64,000 bases of DNA from Aquabacter sp. L1I39 (GCF_017742835.1 NZ_CP072392.1:2912387-2976386), one strand, 5' to 3'; shown: positions 1 through 8,736, counted from the stretch's first letter. The notes: generated from the letters alone by a model not told the origin. Numbers and translations are program-made.

Positions 1-380
1 AGGATGTCGCCCACCTCCGCATTGGGCTTGGCGGTCATCTTCTCGGCGCCCACCACCAAGGCGATGCGGCCCCGGCCGGATTCGACGAAGTCCAAAGCGG
101 AGAAGATGGCGGCCGAGCCGGTGGCGCAGGCATTTTCCAGCCGCGTTGCGGGGGTGTGGGCGAGGCGCTCGTCGGCGAGTGCCACCAGGGCGCCCTGGAA
201 GTCCTGCTTCTGGAAGCCGCCGTTGAAGACGCCCACATAAATGCCGTCCACATCCTGCGGCTCGACGCCGGCATGCTCCAGCGCCGCCATGGACACGCGC
301 GCCATCAGCGCCTCGGTGTCGGCATCCTCAAGCTTTCCGAACGGGGAATGGGCATAGCCCACGATTGCTGCGCGCGTCAT
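1..380 (-). CDS. Thiolase-family acyltransferase, N-terminal part (cut by window edge)
   Basis: Only the first ~126 residues are inside the window; the 3' part lies beyond base 1. The protein opens MTRAAIVGYAHSPFGK, the usual thiolase N-terminus, and carries LENACATGSA with the probable acyl-accepting Cys85. The style (no substrate loop visible, 'VDGIYVGVFNGG') resembles the SCP-x/non-decarboxylating thiolase branch rather than biosynthetic PhaA. The ATG overlaps the stop of the upstream IclR regulator (ATGA), so the two are translationally coupled. Together with the divergent TRAP transporter this suggests uptake and CoA-dependent breakdown of an organic acid; the substrate is unknown. Confidence 0.8.
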   Translation of the reverse strand, partial: MTRAAIVGYAHSPFGKLEDADTEALMARVSMAALEHAGVEPQDVDGIYVGVFNGGFQKQDFQGALVALADERLAHTPATRLENACATGSAAIFSALDFVESGRGRIALVVGAEKMTAKPNAEVGDI

Positions 381-1246
381 GGTCTCACCTTCTGAAGGGG
401 GCGGGGCGCCTGGCGCCCGGTGCGGGGGAGGGGGGTAGAGCGGGACGGGCTGCCCTGGGGCGCTGCCGTCGGATGGGAAAGGGACTGCGTCAGCAGCGCC
501 GATTCGCGCTTCAACAGGGGAATGAGCTCGGAATGGCGGCTCTCGGGCAGGCGGCTTTCCACCGCGGCGATGGAGAGCGCGCCCACCGCGCGCCCGTCCG
601 CGCCAACCACGGCCACGCCGACGCCCCAGGAGCCGGCCATGACCAGGCCGGGATTGAAGGCGTAGCCGCGAAGCCGTGTATCGGCCACCAGCGCACGCAG
701 GCGCTCGGGCGAATAGGCCGGATAGTGCTGCGCCAGCACCTCGCCATTCGTTACGATGATGCGTTCCACCTCCGCGTCCGGGAGGCTCGAGAGGAGGGCA
801 AGGCTGCCCGCCCCGACGCCCAGCGGATGCCGGTCACCCGCCTGGAGCACATGGGTGCGCAGCGGAAATGGTCCCTCCTCCCGATGGAGGCACACCGAAT
901 AGGTGTCGCGGGGAACGGAGAGGAAGACGGTGTCGCCGGTCTCGCGGGCAAGGCGCGCCAGCCCATCGAGCGACAAGGCGTGAATGCCGAAGCGCGCGGA
1001 GGCCAGGGTCCCTAGGATAAAGGCCTCAGGGCCGATATGATACCGGCGTGATACCTCGTCCTGGTCCAGAAGACCTGAACGAACGAGGGCCAAAAGAACA
1101 CGCCGTGCCGTCGGCTTGGGGAGGCGGGATTGAACCACCAGATCGGACAGCCGCGCGCCGGCGGTGCCCGCACGGCCAACCATCAGCAGGAGCGCGATGG
1201 CGCGCTCGATGCTTTGCGTGCCGCCACTGGACGGATCGTCACCCAC
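377..1246 (-). CDS. IclR-family transcriptional regulator
   Basis: The 289-residue protein has the IclR layout: an N-terminal winged helix (residues ~10-70, recognition-helix region LPKPTARRVLLALVRSGLL) followed by an effector-binding domain with HREEGPFPLRTHV and PLGVGAGSLALLSS. The C-terminal ~30 residues are Pro/Arg-rich and look like a non-conserved tail. The start is GTG, preceded by a GAGGG Shine-Dalgarno-like stretch. It is divergent from the TRAP transporter and coupled to a thiolase, so it probably controls both transcripts in response to an aromatic or carboxylic acid (inference). Two palindromes of identical layout flank the intergenic gap and are likely its operators. Confidence 0.9.
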   Translation of the reverse strand: MGDDPSSGGTQSIERAIALLLMVGRAGTAGARLSDLVVQSRLPKPTARRVLLALVRSGLLDQDEVSRRYHIGPEAFILGTLASARFGIHALSLDGLARLARETGDTVFLSVPRDTYSVCLHREEGPFPLRTHVLQAGDRHPLGVGAGSLALLSSLPDAEVERIIVTNGEVLAQHYPAYSPERLRALVADTRLRGYAFNPGLVMAGSWGVGVAVVGADGRAVGALSIAAVESRLPESRHSELIPLLKRESALLTQSLSHPTAAPQGSPSRSTPLPRTGRQAPRPLQKVRP

Positions 1247-1268
1247 GCGGGACCCTCGTTTCTCCCCA

Positions 1269-1285
1269 GATCCAGCATATGGACC
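1269..1285. promoter_or_regulatory. Candidate IclR operator, site 1
   Basis: GATCCA-N5-TGGACC is a nearly perfect inverted repeat 22 bases upstream of the IclR GTG start. It shares arm sequence and spacing with the palindrome at 1388-1404, and the 11-base run ATGGACCTGAA (1279-1289) is repeated exactly at 1398-1408. Confidence 0.55.
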
Positions 1286-1387
1286 TGAATTGTTGTTGTA
1301 TCCGGCTCATGATGCCAGTAATTGCAACGACCATAGCCCCCTTGCCTTGAACCAGCAAGTGGGTCAGCATGAGTGTTACAAACAATG

Positions 1388-1404
1388 GGTCCATATGATG
1401 GACC
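1388..1404. promoter_or_regulatory. Candidate IclR operator, site 2
   Basis: GGTCCA-N5-TGGACC is a perfect inverted repeat centred 63 bases upstream of dctP. The arms and 5-base spacer match site 1; the centres are 119 bases apart. IclR proteins commonly bind such palindromes between divergent genes. Confidence 0.6.
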
Positions 1405-1458
1405 TGAAAATATGGGAACGCCGGTCCGTCCCGGACCACAAGACTGGAGGAGCATGAC

Positions 1459-2475
1459 ATGTCGTTGAGCCGTCGCGCGTTGTTGAAGGCGGGTGCCGCG
1501 GGTGCGCTGGTGGGTGGCGTTTGCGCGCCGTTCGTGGCTCGCGCCCAGAGCGCGGAATTCTCCTACAAGTACGCCAACAACCTGCCCGTCACCCACCCCA
1601 TGAACGTGCGGGCGAACGAGATGGCGGAGGCCATCAAGCAGCAGACCAATGGCCGCGTGGAGATCAAGATCTTCCCGTCGAGCCAGCTCGGTGGCGACAC
1701 CGACATGCTGAGCCAGCTGCGCTCCGGCGGCGTGGAATTCTTCACCCTCTCGCCGCTGATCCTCTCGACCCTGGTGCCCAACGCCTCGGTCAGCGGCATC
1801 GGCTTCGCCTTCCCGGACTACGACACCGTGTGGAAGGCCATGGATGGCGAGCTCGGAACCTATGTGCGCGGGCAGATCGCCAAGTCCGGCATCGTGGCCA
1901 TGGACAAGATCTGGGACAACGGCTTCCGCCAGATCACCACCTCCACCAAGCCCATTGCCACGGCTGAGGACCTCAAGGGCCTGAAGATCCGCGTGCCGGT
2001 GTCTCCGCTGTGGACCTCCATGTTCAAGGCGTTCGAATCCTCGCCCGCCTCCATCAACTTCGCCGAGGTCTACACGGCTCTCCAGACGAAGGTGGTGGAC
2101 GCGCAGGAAAACCCGCTCGCCATCATCGCCACCGCCAAGCTCTACGAAGTGCAGAAATACTGCTCGCTGACCAACCACATGTGGGACGGCTTCTGGTTCC
2201 TGGCCAACCGTCGCGCCTGGGAAGCCCTGCCGGCGGACCTGCGCACCATCGTGGCCAAGAACATCAACGAGGCGGGCGTGAAGGAGCGGGGGGACGTGGC
2301 CCAGCTCAATGCCAACCTGCGCAAGGAGCTCACCGACAAGGGTCTCACCTTCAACGAGCCCAAGGTGGATAGCTTCCGCGACAAGCTGCGTTCCGCCGGC
2401 TTCTATGCCGAGTGGAAGGGCAAGTATGGCGACGAGGCCTGGACCATCCTCGAAAAATACGCCGGCAAGCTCTGA
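1459..2475 (+). CDS. dctP: TRAP transporter periplasmic solute-binding protein (DctP family)
   Basis: This 338-residue protein begins with a twin-arginine-like leader (SRRALLK, then a hydrophobic stretch and cleavage near ARA-QSA), which suggests folded export. Family landmarks are FPSSQLGGDTDMLSQLRSG, DLKGLKIRVP (the arginine that normally pairs with the substrate carboxylate) and YTALQTKVVDAQENP. Length is typical of DctP. It captures a carboxylate in the periplasm for the membrane component encoded next. An AGGAG-type ribosome site (tggaggag) lies just before the ATG. Substrate unknown; the neighbouring IclR regulator and thiolase suggest a catabolised acid. Confidence 0.93.
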   Translation: MSLSRRALLKAGAAGALVGGVCAPFVARAQSAEFSYKYANNLPVTHPMNVRANEMAEAIKQQTNGRVEIKIFPSSQLGGDTDMLSQLRSGGVEFFTLSPLILSTLVPNASVSGIGFAFPDYDTVWKAMDGELGTYVRGQIAKSGIVAMDKIWDNGFRQITTSTKPIATAEDLKGLKIRVPVSPLWTSMFKAFESSPASINFAEVYTALQTKVVDAQENPLAIIATAKLYEVQKYCSLTNHMWDGFWFLANRRAWEALPADLRTIVAKNINEAGVKERGDVAQLNANLRKELTDKGLTFNEPKVDSFRDKLRSAGFYAEWKGKYGDEAWTILEKYAGKL

Positions 2476-2483
2476 ACCCGCGC

Positions 2484-2530
2484 GGGGCGCCCCAGGGCGC
2501 CCCGACATCCGCCGGGGGACGTTTCCCCCG
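2484..2530 (+). other. Two consecutive stem-loops between dctP and dctQM
   Basis: The first hairpin pairs GGGGCGCCC (2484-2492) with GGGCGCCCC (2495-2503). The second pairs CGGGGGA (2513-2519) with TCCCCCG (2524-2530) around a CGTT loop. Neither is followed by a T-run. The position, just after the binding-protein gene, suits an RNA-stabilising or attenuating element that lets dctP be made in excess over the membrane subunits. Confidence 0.6.
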
Positions 2531-2589
2531 ACATTTGCGCGCCCAGATATTGACCAAAGGGCATTCCGTAAGGACGGGGCAGCACTGCC

Positions 2590-4455
2590 ATGGCTTCCGC
2601 ATTCGATGAAACCTCCATGCCCGTGCTCGCGGAGACCGATGAGCCGCGCCGAGGTTCACCCTTTCTCAAGCCGGTGGAGTGGATCGCGGCAGCCCTTTTG
2701 GTGACCGTGGTCAGCCTGCTGCTGGTGGGGGCGCTCTCGCGCTATCTGTTCTCCCTGCCCGTGGTGTGGATCGACGAGGCAGCCTCCATCTCCTTCCTCT
2801 GGCTGGCGATGCTCGGCTCGGTCATCGCGCTCGACCGCAACGAGCATCTGCGCCTGACGCTGTTCCTGCACGCCTTGCCGGAACGCTGGCAGCGTTTCGT
2901 GGACACCTTCGCCCTCCTGGTGGTGGCAGCCTTCCTTCTGGCGCTGGTCTATCCCGCCTACGACTACATGGTCGAGGAATGGTTCGTGACATCCCCGGCC
3001 CTCAACATTCCCAACAGCTTCCGCGTGGCCGCCCTGCCGGTGGGCATCTGCATCATGGCGGCGATCGCGGTGGCACGGGCGGTGCGGCGGGCCCATGTGG
3101 TGGATATCGCGGCCTCGCTTGCCATCATTGCCGGCCTGTTCGTGGTGCTGTGGTTTTCCGCGCCCAGCCTGATCCGTGCCGGCAACATCACCATCGTCCT
3201 GTTCCTCGTGGTGTTCGTGGCGGGCGCTTTGGCGGCGGGCGTTCCCATCGCCTTTTGCTTCGGCGTTGGCACCCTGAGCTATCTCGCCTTCGCCACCCGG
3301 GTCCCCATTTTCGTGATGATCGGCCGCATGGACGAGGGTATGTCCGGCCTCATCCTGCTGTCGGTGCCGGTGTTCGTGCTGCTGGGCTGCGTTCTCGATG
3401 CAACAGGCATGGGCAAGGCCATCGTGGATTTCCTCGCCTCCATTCTCGGCCATGTGCGGGCGGGCATGTCCTATGTGCTGCTCGGCTCGCTTTTCGTGGT
3501 CTCCGGCATTTCCGGCTCCAAGGTGTCGGACATGGCGACCGTCGCCCCGGCCCTGTTCCCGGAAATGAAGCGGCGCGGGCACAGCCCGCGGGAGATGATC
3601 GCGCTCCTGGCGACAGGGGCCGCCATGGCGGACACGGTGCCGCCCTCCATCGTGCTGATCGTGCTCGGCTCCGTGGCGGGCGTGTCCATCGCCGCGCTGT
3701 TCACCTCTGGCTTCGTGGTGGCCATGGTGCTGCTGGCGGTTCTCGCCGCGCTCGCCCGCATCAAGGCTCGCAACGAGGACATGCACGGTGTGAAGCGCGC
3801 ACCGGGCAAGCTGGTGCTGCGTACGGCCCTGGTGGCGGCTCCCGCGCTCGTCCTGCCCTTCCTCATCCGCAGCGCGGTATCGGGGGGCGTCGCCACCGCG
3901 ACCGAGGTGTCGACCATCGCCGTAGTCTATGCGCTTTTCGTCGGCATCGTGCTCTATGGCGGCATTTCGCTGCGCACCTTCTACGGCATGCTGGTGGAGA
4001 CCGCCGCGCTCACCGGCGCCATCCTGATGATTCTCGGCACCGCCGTCTCCATGGCCTGGGCCATCACTCAAGCAGGCATTGCGCAGGAGCTGGCCACCTT
4101 CATGGCGTCCCTGCCGGGCGGGTGGATCACCTTCCTCGCCTTCTCGGTGGTGCTGTTCCTGGTGTTGGGCTGCGTGCTGGAGGGGCTGCCGGCCATCGTC
4201 CTCATGGCGCCGCTGATGTACCCGATCGCGCGCAAGCTCGGCATCAACGACGTGCACTATTCCATGGTGATCGTCACCGCGATGAATATCGGCCTGATGA
4301 CGCCCCCCATCGGCATCGGCTTCTATCTCGCCTGCAAGATCGGCAACGTCTCGCCGGACGAAGCCATCGGGGCCATTTGGCCCTATCTGGTAGCGCTGTT
4401 TGTCGGCCTCCTCGTGATCGCCGCCGTGCCGTGGCTGTCCATCGGCTACCTCTGA
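2590..4455 (+). CDS. dctQM: TRAP transporter fused small/large permease (DctQ-DctM)
   Basis: The 621-residue polytopic membrane protein joins the two TRAP membrane subunits. Residues ~30-190 are DctQ-like (four helices, VDEAASISFLWLAMLGSVIALDRNEHLRL region). From ~200 onward it is DctM-like, with GISGSKVSDMATVAP and MADTVPPSIVLIVLGSVAG, the substrate/ion-binding loops of the large subunit. Fusion of the two subunits is a known variant. The gene lies 114 bases after dctP, separated by two hairpins. It imports the DctP-bound acid using a sodium or proton gradient. The start (ATGGCTTCC) is the first good ATG; the first ~25 residues are cytoplasmic and unconserved. Confidence 0.93.
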   Translation: MASAFDETSMPVLAETDEPRRGSPFLKPVEWIAAALLVTVVSLLLVGALSRYLFSLPVVWIDEAASISFLWLAMLGSVIALDRNEHLRLTLFLHALPERWQRFVDTFALLVVAAFLLALVYPAYDYMVEEWFVTSPALNIPNSFRVAALPVGICIMAAIAVARAVRRAHVVDIAASLAIIAGLFVVLWFSAPSLIRAGNITIVLFLVVFVAGALAAGVPIAFCFGVGTLSYLAFATRVPIFVMIGRMDEGMSGLILLSVPVFVLLGCVLDATGMGKAIVDFLASILGHVRAGMSYVLLGSLFVVSGISGSKVSDMATVAPALFPEMKRRGHSPREMIALLATGAAMADTVPPSIVLIVLGSVAGVSIAALFTSGFVVAMVLLAVLAALARIKARNEDMHGVKRAPGKLVLRTALVAAPALVLPFLIRSAVSGGVATATEVSTIAVVYALFVGIVLYGGISLRTFYGMLVETAALTGAILMILGTAVSMAWAITQAGIAQELATFMASLPGGWITFLAFSVVLFLVLGCVLEGLPAIVLMAPLMYPIARKLGINDVHYSMVIVTAMNIGLMTPPIGIGFYLACKIGNVSPDEAIGAIWPYLVALFVGLLVIAAVPWLSIGYL

Positions 4456-4822
4456 CAGGCCGGGCGAGAGGCGCATAAAGGAAGCGTTAAGAGTGATCCG
4501 GAGCGGCTCTTCCAAAGGGACGGCCCGGCCGCTATTGGCAAAAGCGTGGCGGCTGCGGTTCAGGCCGGATAGCGGGCTGTCCTGCCTCCCTGGCTCCATC
4601 CAAGGTGAATTGCCCTTGGGTGAGTGGGTGTTGCGAGAGTGTGGCAAACCCGCGCCAGCACACGTTTCATTACAGCATGTTAACCATGGCCACAGGCTTG
4701 CCGCATTTTTGCCCCGTTCCATGTCACTCTTGTGTTCATTCGGACGGTGCCGTGCCATATTGGCAACGGTCCTTGAGTCGCCGGGTGCTGCGGCATCGGA
4801 GACAAAACTGGACAGGACGGAC
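4456..4822. other. Gene-free region upstream of rlpA
   Basis: I see no convincing coding region here. An open frame continues upstream of rlpA in phase, but it lacks protein-like composition and a ribosome site. The only notable motif is TTAACCAT at 4680-4687, with ATTA seven bases before it (4669-4672), which resembles a degenerate CtrA box (TTAA-N7-TTAA). Confidence 0.35.
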
Positions 4823-5821
4823 ATGACGCGCGAGCATCAGATCGGATCCCAAATCCGCCTCGGCGGCGGTTCCGTCGGTATCGCTATTCTTTGCCTCGCC
4901 CTCGCCGGCTGCAGTGGCGCCAACAAGCTGGGCAGCACGATCGATCCGCGCTACGGCGTTTCCGCCAGCCCTCGCGTGGTGGCCGATGGCGAAGCGGTGC
5001 CGAAGGGTGGCGGCGCGTATCGCGTGGGCAAGCCCTACAAGATCGCCGGCAAGACCTACGTGCCGAAGGAAGACCCCAATTATGTGGGCGAAGGCGTCGC
5101 CTCCTGGTATGGCGACGATTTTCATGGCCGCCTCACCGCCAATGGCGAGGTGTTTGATCGCGGATCCATCTCCGCTGCCCATCCGACGCTGCCGATGCCG
5201 TCTTACGTTCGCGTCACCAATATCCGCAACAACCGCTCCATCATCGTGCGCGTGAACGATCGCGGACCTTATCATTCCAACCGCATCATCGATGTCTCCC
5301 ACGCCACGGCCGATCTGCTGGGCTTCAAGAGCAATGGCATCGCCAAGGTGCGCGTCGAATATGTGGGCCGCGCCCCGCTCGACGGCTCCGATGATCGCAA
5401 GCTCGCCGCTACCTTGCGTGACGACGGCCCGGCCCAGGTTCCTTCCAATTCCGCCATCATGGTCGCTTCCGCGGCTCCGTTCGTGCCCTCGCTGGCGCGC
5501 GTAATGCCGCCGAAGTCGGACGACGGCGAAGTTCCCTTCCCGCTGCAGCGTCCTTACGACCTGGGACATCAGGAGAGCGAGCCGGTCACCCCGTCGGCCG
5601 AGCCGGTGCGCCAGGCGGCCAATGTGGAAACGGCTCCCATCCAGCAGGCTGCCGCCGAGCCCGCGCCCGCTGTCCGACAGAATGCGCAGGCGGCGTTCCA
5701 GGCGGTTCACCCGCCGGCGCAGCCGCGCAGCACGGTGGTGGCTTCGGGCTGGGCCGTCGGGGCGCAGCCTGTCTCAGGCCTTGGTTATTCGGGTGTCCCA
5801 ACCTATGCCTCAGGACGCTGA
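4823..5821 (+). CDS. rlpA: RlpA family septal/peptidoglycan lipoprotein
   Basis: The protein has 332 residues from the ATG at 4823, chosen because it gives a compact lipoprotein leader ending in LALAGC (lipidated Cys30). A double-psi beta-barrel follows (~88-180) with GVASWYGDDFHG, NGEVFD, AAHPTLP and VRVNDRGPY. Glu109, His120 and Asp146 occupy the positions shown to matter in Pseudomonas RlpA lytic transglycosylase. The C-terminal ~130 residues are Pro/Ala-rich, and no SPOR domain is visible, so septal targeting would need another route. It precedes and overlaps a DD-carboxypeptidase-like gene, forming a cell-wall pair conserved in rhizobia. Confidence 0.92.
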   Translation: MTREHQIGSQIRLGGGSVGIAILCLALAGCSGANKLGSTIDPRYGVSASPRVVADGEAVPKGGGAYRVGKPYKIAGKTYVPKEDPNYVGEGVASWYGDDFHGRLTANGEVFDRGSISAAHPTLPMPSYVRVTNIRNNRSIIVRVNDRGPYHSNRIIDVSHATADLLGFKSNGIAKVRVEYVGRAPLDGSDDRKLAATLRDDGPAQVPSNSAIMVASAAPFVPSLARVMPPKSDDGEVPFPLQRPYDLGHQESEPVTPSAEPVRQAANVETAPIQQAAAEPAPAVRQNAQAAFQAVHPPAQPRSTVVASGWAVGAQPVSGLGYSGVPTYASGR

Positions 5822-7055
5822 TCTGAACTTCAATCGCCTCTTCAATATGGCCCGCGCCCGGTTCGCCGGCGCGGGCCTGTTGTTTGTTGCCTTGCTCGCG
5901 CTGGTGGCGCAGCCGGTGCCGGCCGCCGCGCAGGGCACGTTCCAGACACCGGCCCCCTCGGCCATTCTGGTGGACTTCTCCACCGGCGCCATCCTGTTCG
6001 AGAAGGATGCCGACCGGCGCATGGCGCCTGGCAGCTTGGTGAAGATCATGACTGCGGCCGTGGTCTTCAACGAGCTGCATGCCGGCAAGATCACGCCTGA
6101 CACACCCTTCATGGTGTCGGTGAATGCCTGGCGGCGCGGTGGTGGGCCGTCCGGCGGGGCGGCCATGTTCGCCGAAGTGAACAAGCCCGTACGGGTGGAA
6201 GACCTGCTGATCGGCGCGCTCACCGTCTCGGGCAATGACGCCGCCATCGCGCTGGCGGAGGGCGTCTCGGGAACGGAGACGGCTTTTGCCATGAAGATGA
6301 ACGAGTTGGGATCGGCCATTGGGCTGACCAACTCGGCGTTCCGCAACGCCCAGGGGTTCGCCGATCCGGACCAGGTGTCCACCGCGAAGGACATGGCACA
6401 ACTGGCGCGCTACGTGATCCGGACCTTTCCGCAATACTATCCGCTGTTCTCGGTGCCGGACATCGAGTGGAGCAAGATCAAGCAGCGCAACCGCAATCCG
6501 CTGCTCAATGCGGGCGTGGGCGCAGACGGCTTGCAGGCGGCCTGGCTGCGGGACGTTGGGTATCACATCGTGGGCTCCGCGCTTCAGGCCAATCGCCGGC
6601 TGATTGTCGTGGTTATGGGCGCGAAGAGTGAGAAGGAGCGGATCGAGGAAGCCAAGCGCCTTCTCGAATGGGGTTTCCATTCGTTCGAGTATCGCCAGCT
6701 CTTCGCCGCGCAGACCGAGCTCGGCCGGGCCAATGTGTTTGGCGGGGATGCCGGGTCTGTCGGCCTTGCCCCGCGCGAGCCGGTGATGCTGCTCCTGCCC
6801 CGCAACACGCCCGACAAGATCGTCTCGCGCGTCACCTACACCTCGCCTTTGCGCGCGCCCGTCGCCAAGGGAACGGAAGTGGCGAAGCTTGAAATCATGC
6901 GCGGTCAGTTGAAGGTGCTGGAGGTGCCGCTGGTAACCACCGAGGAGGTTGCCGTGGGCAGCCTGTGGCAGCGGGCGCTGGACGGGGCCACTGTCACCGT
7001 GGGAGACACGGCACGGGACCTGACCAACCAATTGATGGCCAAGCTCAAGAAATGA
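5805..7055 (+). CDS. D-alanyl-D-alanine carboxypeptidase-like protein (peptidase S11), third motif missing
   Basis: The 416-residue S11 protein starts inside the end of rlpA; ATG 5847 is an alternative that puts the signal peptide (MARARF...PAAAQ) at the very N-terminus. Motif 1 is SLVK (Ser77/Lys80) and motif 2 is SGN (142-144). Motif 3, where the family has KTG, reads Gln-Ala-Ala (244-246) in GADGLQAAWLRDVGY. The C-terminal beta-domain of PBP5-like enzymes is present (~300-400). It would trim peptidoglycan stem peptides in the periplasm if active; loss of KTG makes full carboxypeptidase activity doubtful. It overlaps tmk by ATGA. Confidence 0.88.
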   Translation: MPQDADLNFNRLFNMARARFAGAGLLFVALLALVAQPVPAAAQGTFQTPAPSAILVDFSTGAILFEKDADRRMAPGSLVKIMTAAVVFNELHAGKITPDTPFMVSVNAWRRGGGPSGGAAMFAEVNKPVRVEDLLIGALTVSGNDAAIALAEGVSGTETAFAMKMNELGSAIGLTNSAFRNAQGFADPDQVSTAKDMAQLARYVIRTFPQYYPLFSVPDIEWSKIKQRNRNPLLNAGVGADGLQAAWLRDVGYHIVGSALQANRRLIVVVMGAKSEKERIEEAKRLLEWGFHSFEYRQLFAAQTELGRANVFGGDAGSVGLAPREPVMLLLPRNTPDKIVSRVTYTSPLRAPVAKGTEVAKLEIMRGQLKVLEVPLVTTEEVAVGSLWQRALDGATVTVGDTARDLTNQLMAKLKK

Positions 7056-7717
7056 CCCATGAACGGGGCCGCTTTCTCACCCTCGAAGGCGGGGAGGGCG
7101 GGGGGAAGTCCACCCAGGTGCGGCGGCTGGCTGACGCTTTGCGTGGCGCCGGCCGCGACGTGGTGACCACCCGCGAGCCGGGCGGCTCACCGGGCGCGGA
7201 GCGCTTGCGCGAAGTGCTGCTTTCGGGTGCCGCCGAGCCGTTCGGGCCGGACGCCGAGGCCGTATTGTTCGCTGCGGCGCGGGCCGATCATGTGGACCAC
7301 ACCATTCGTCCAGCCCTTGATGTTGGCAAATGGGTGGTGTGCGATCGCTTCATGGATTCCACCCGCGTCTATCAGGGCGCCGTGGGCAAGGTGGATGTGC
7401 GGTTCCTGGCCGCCTTGGAGCGCGTGGCCGCGCCCAACCTGACGCCCGACCTCACCTTCATCCTCGACGTGCCGCCGGAGATCGGTCTCCAACGGGCGGC
7501 CGTGCGCGGCAAGGGGGCGGCGGCCGACCGGTTCGAGAGGGAGGGTCTCACCTTCCATGCGGCCGTTCGCGCCGCCTTTCTCGATCTCGCCCGCAGCGAT
7601 GCCGGCCGTTATGTGGTGGTGGATGCCACCCGCCCCGCCGAACAGGTGTGGCAGGACATCCGCGCCGCCCTGGAAGCGCGCCTCGGCCTCACTCTTCCGG
7701 CGCAGGAGAACGCATGA
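7052..7717 (+). CDS. tmk: Thymidylate kinase
   Basis: Phosphorylates dTMP to dTDP in the cytoplasm. The 221-residue product has the P-loop GGEGGGKST (13-21), TTREPGGSPGAERLREVLL for the dTMP/LID region, DRFMDSTRVYQG and a C-terminal VVVDATRP segment. Length is normal. ATG is set by the ATGA overlap with the carboxypeptidase-like gene, and its own stop overlaps holB in the same way. tmk-holB pairing is widespread in bacteria. Confidence 0.97.
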   Translation: MTHERGRFLTLEGGEGGGKSTQVRRLADALRGAGRDVVTTREPGGSPGAERLREVLLSGAAEPFGPDAEAVLFAAARADHVDHTIRPALDVGKWVVCDRFMDSTRVYQGAVGKVDVRFLAALERVAAPNLTPDLTFILDVPPEIGLQRAAVRGKGAAADRFEREGLTFHAAVRAAFLDLARSDAGRYVVVDATRPAEQVWQDIRAALEARLGLTLPAQENA

Positions 7718-8736
7718 GCGAAGGCGATGTGCTGGCCGGCGCCCCCCATCCGCGCACCCGCGAGCACCTGTTCGGCCATGCCGCCCACGAGGCGGACCTC
7801 ATGGCCGATTGGCGCGCGGGGCGCATGCCCCATGCGCTGCTCATCGGCGGGCCGGAGGGGATCGGCAAGGCGACGCTCGCCTATCGCATCGCCCGCTTCG
7901 TGCTGGCCGGCGGGAACGGCGCGCCGAACCAGCACGATTTCTTCGTCTCGCAGCGCGACCCCGTGTTCCGCCAGGTGGCGGCCATGTCCCATCCCGACCT
8001 TCTGGTGCTGAGGCGGGCGGCAGAAAGCGGGGAGGACAAGATCCCCACCGTCATCCCGGCCGAGATGGTGCGCAAGGTCCGCCCCTTCTTCGGTTCCACC
8101 GCCGCCTCCGGCGGCTGGCGCGTCTGCATCGTGGACGCGGTGGACGAATTGAACGCCTTCGGCGCCAATGCGCTCTTGAAGACGCTTGAAGAGCCGCCGC
8201 CGCGCGCGCTGTTCCTGCTAGTGTGCCACGCGCCCGGCCGGGTGCTGCCCACCATCCGCTCCCGCACGCGCCTGCTGCGCTTGCGCGAACTGCACGAGCC
8301 GGACGTCCTCTCCGCCCTTGACGATCTCAAGCAGGACGCGGAGCTGGACGAGGCAACGCTGCCCGCGGCCGCAGCGGCCTCCGGTGGCAGCGTGCGCCGC
8401 GCCCTGGTTCTGGCGCGGGGGGAGGGGCTGGAGGTGCGTGTGGCGACGCAGCGCCTCCTGGATCAGCTGCCGCAGGTGCGCCCGGAGGACCTGCACGGCC
8501 TTGGCGCGCGGCTCCAGGGCGACCGTGCGGGCGGGCTCGATCTCTTCATCGAGGCCGTCACGGACTGGGTCGCCGCGCAAACCCTGTCGGGCGCGCATGA
8601 GCGCGCGCGCCTTGTCCGGCTCTCCGAGGTGTGGGAGAAGGTGCGACGCGCGGGAGCCGAGGCCGATACGTTCAATCTCGACCGCAAGGCCCTCGTGTTC
8701 CGCATTTTCACCGCCCTCGCTGAGGCGGCCCGCTAG
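7714..8736 (+). CDS. holB: DNA polymerase III delta' subunit
   Basis: This 340-residue protein is the clamp-loader delta' subunit. It has [23 protein letters not shown], a P-loop-like segment altered as is usual for delta', then [26 protein letters not shown] and [25 protein letters not shown] (the SRC-like region reads IRSRTRLL). These are normal alphaproteobacterial HolB signatures. It assembles with delta and the DnaX subunits to load the sliding clamp. The start codon overlaps the tmk stop (ATGA). Confidence 0.95.
   Translation: MSEGDVLAGAPHPRTREHLFGHAAHEADLMADWRAGRMPHALLIGGPEGIGKATLAYRIARFVLAGGNGAPNQHDFFVSQRDPVFRQVAAMSHPDLLVLRRAAESGEDKIPTVIPAEMVRKVRPFFGSTAASGGWRVCIVDAVDELNAFGANALLKTLEEPPPRALFLLVCHAPGRVLPTIRSRTRLLRLRELHEPDVLSALDDLKQDAELDEATLPAAAAASGGSVRRALVLARGEGLEVRVATQRLLDQLPQVRPEDLHGLGARLQGDRAGGLDLFIEAVTDWVAAQTLSGAHERARLVRLSEVWEKVRRAGAEADTFNLDRKALVFRIFTALAEAAR

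Noticed and set aside
4456..4822. tRNA gene or an N-terminal extension of rlpA
   Set aside because: No cloverleaf could be drawn, and the in-frame extension lacks a ribosome site and would hide the lipoprotein signal.
2656..4824. 722-codon open frame on the minus strand opposite dctQM and the start of rlpA
   Set aside because: His/Arg/Gln-rich composition typical of antisense frames in GC-rich DNA; the plus-strand dctQM is unmistakable.
7330..7713. N-terminal extension of holB through the tmk gene
   Set aside because: This part of the frame is read inside tmk in another phase; the ATGA overlap at 7714 gives the normal HolB start.
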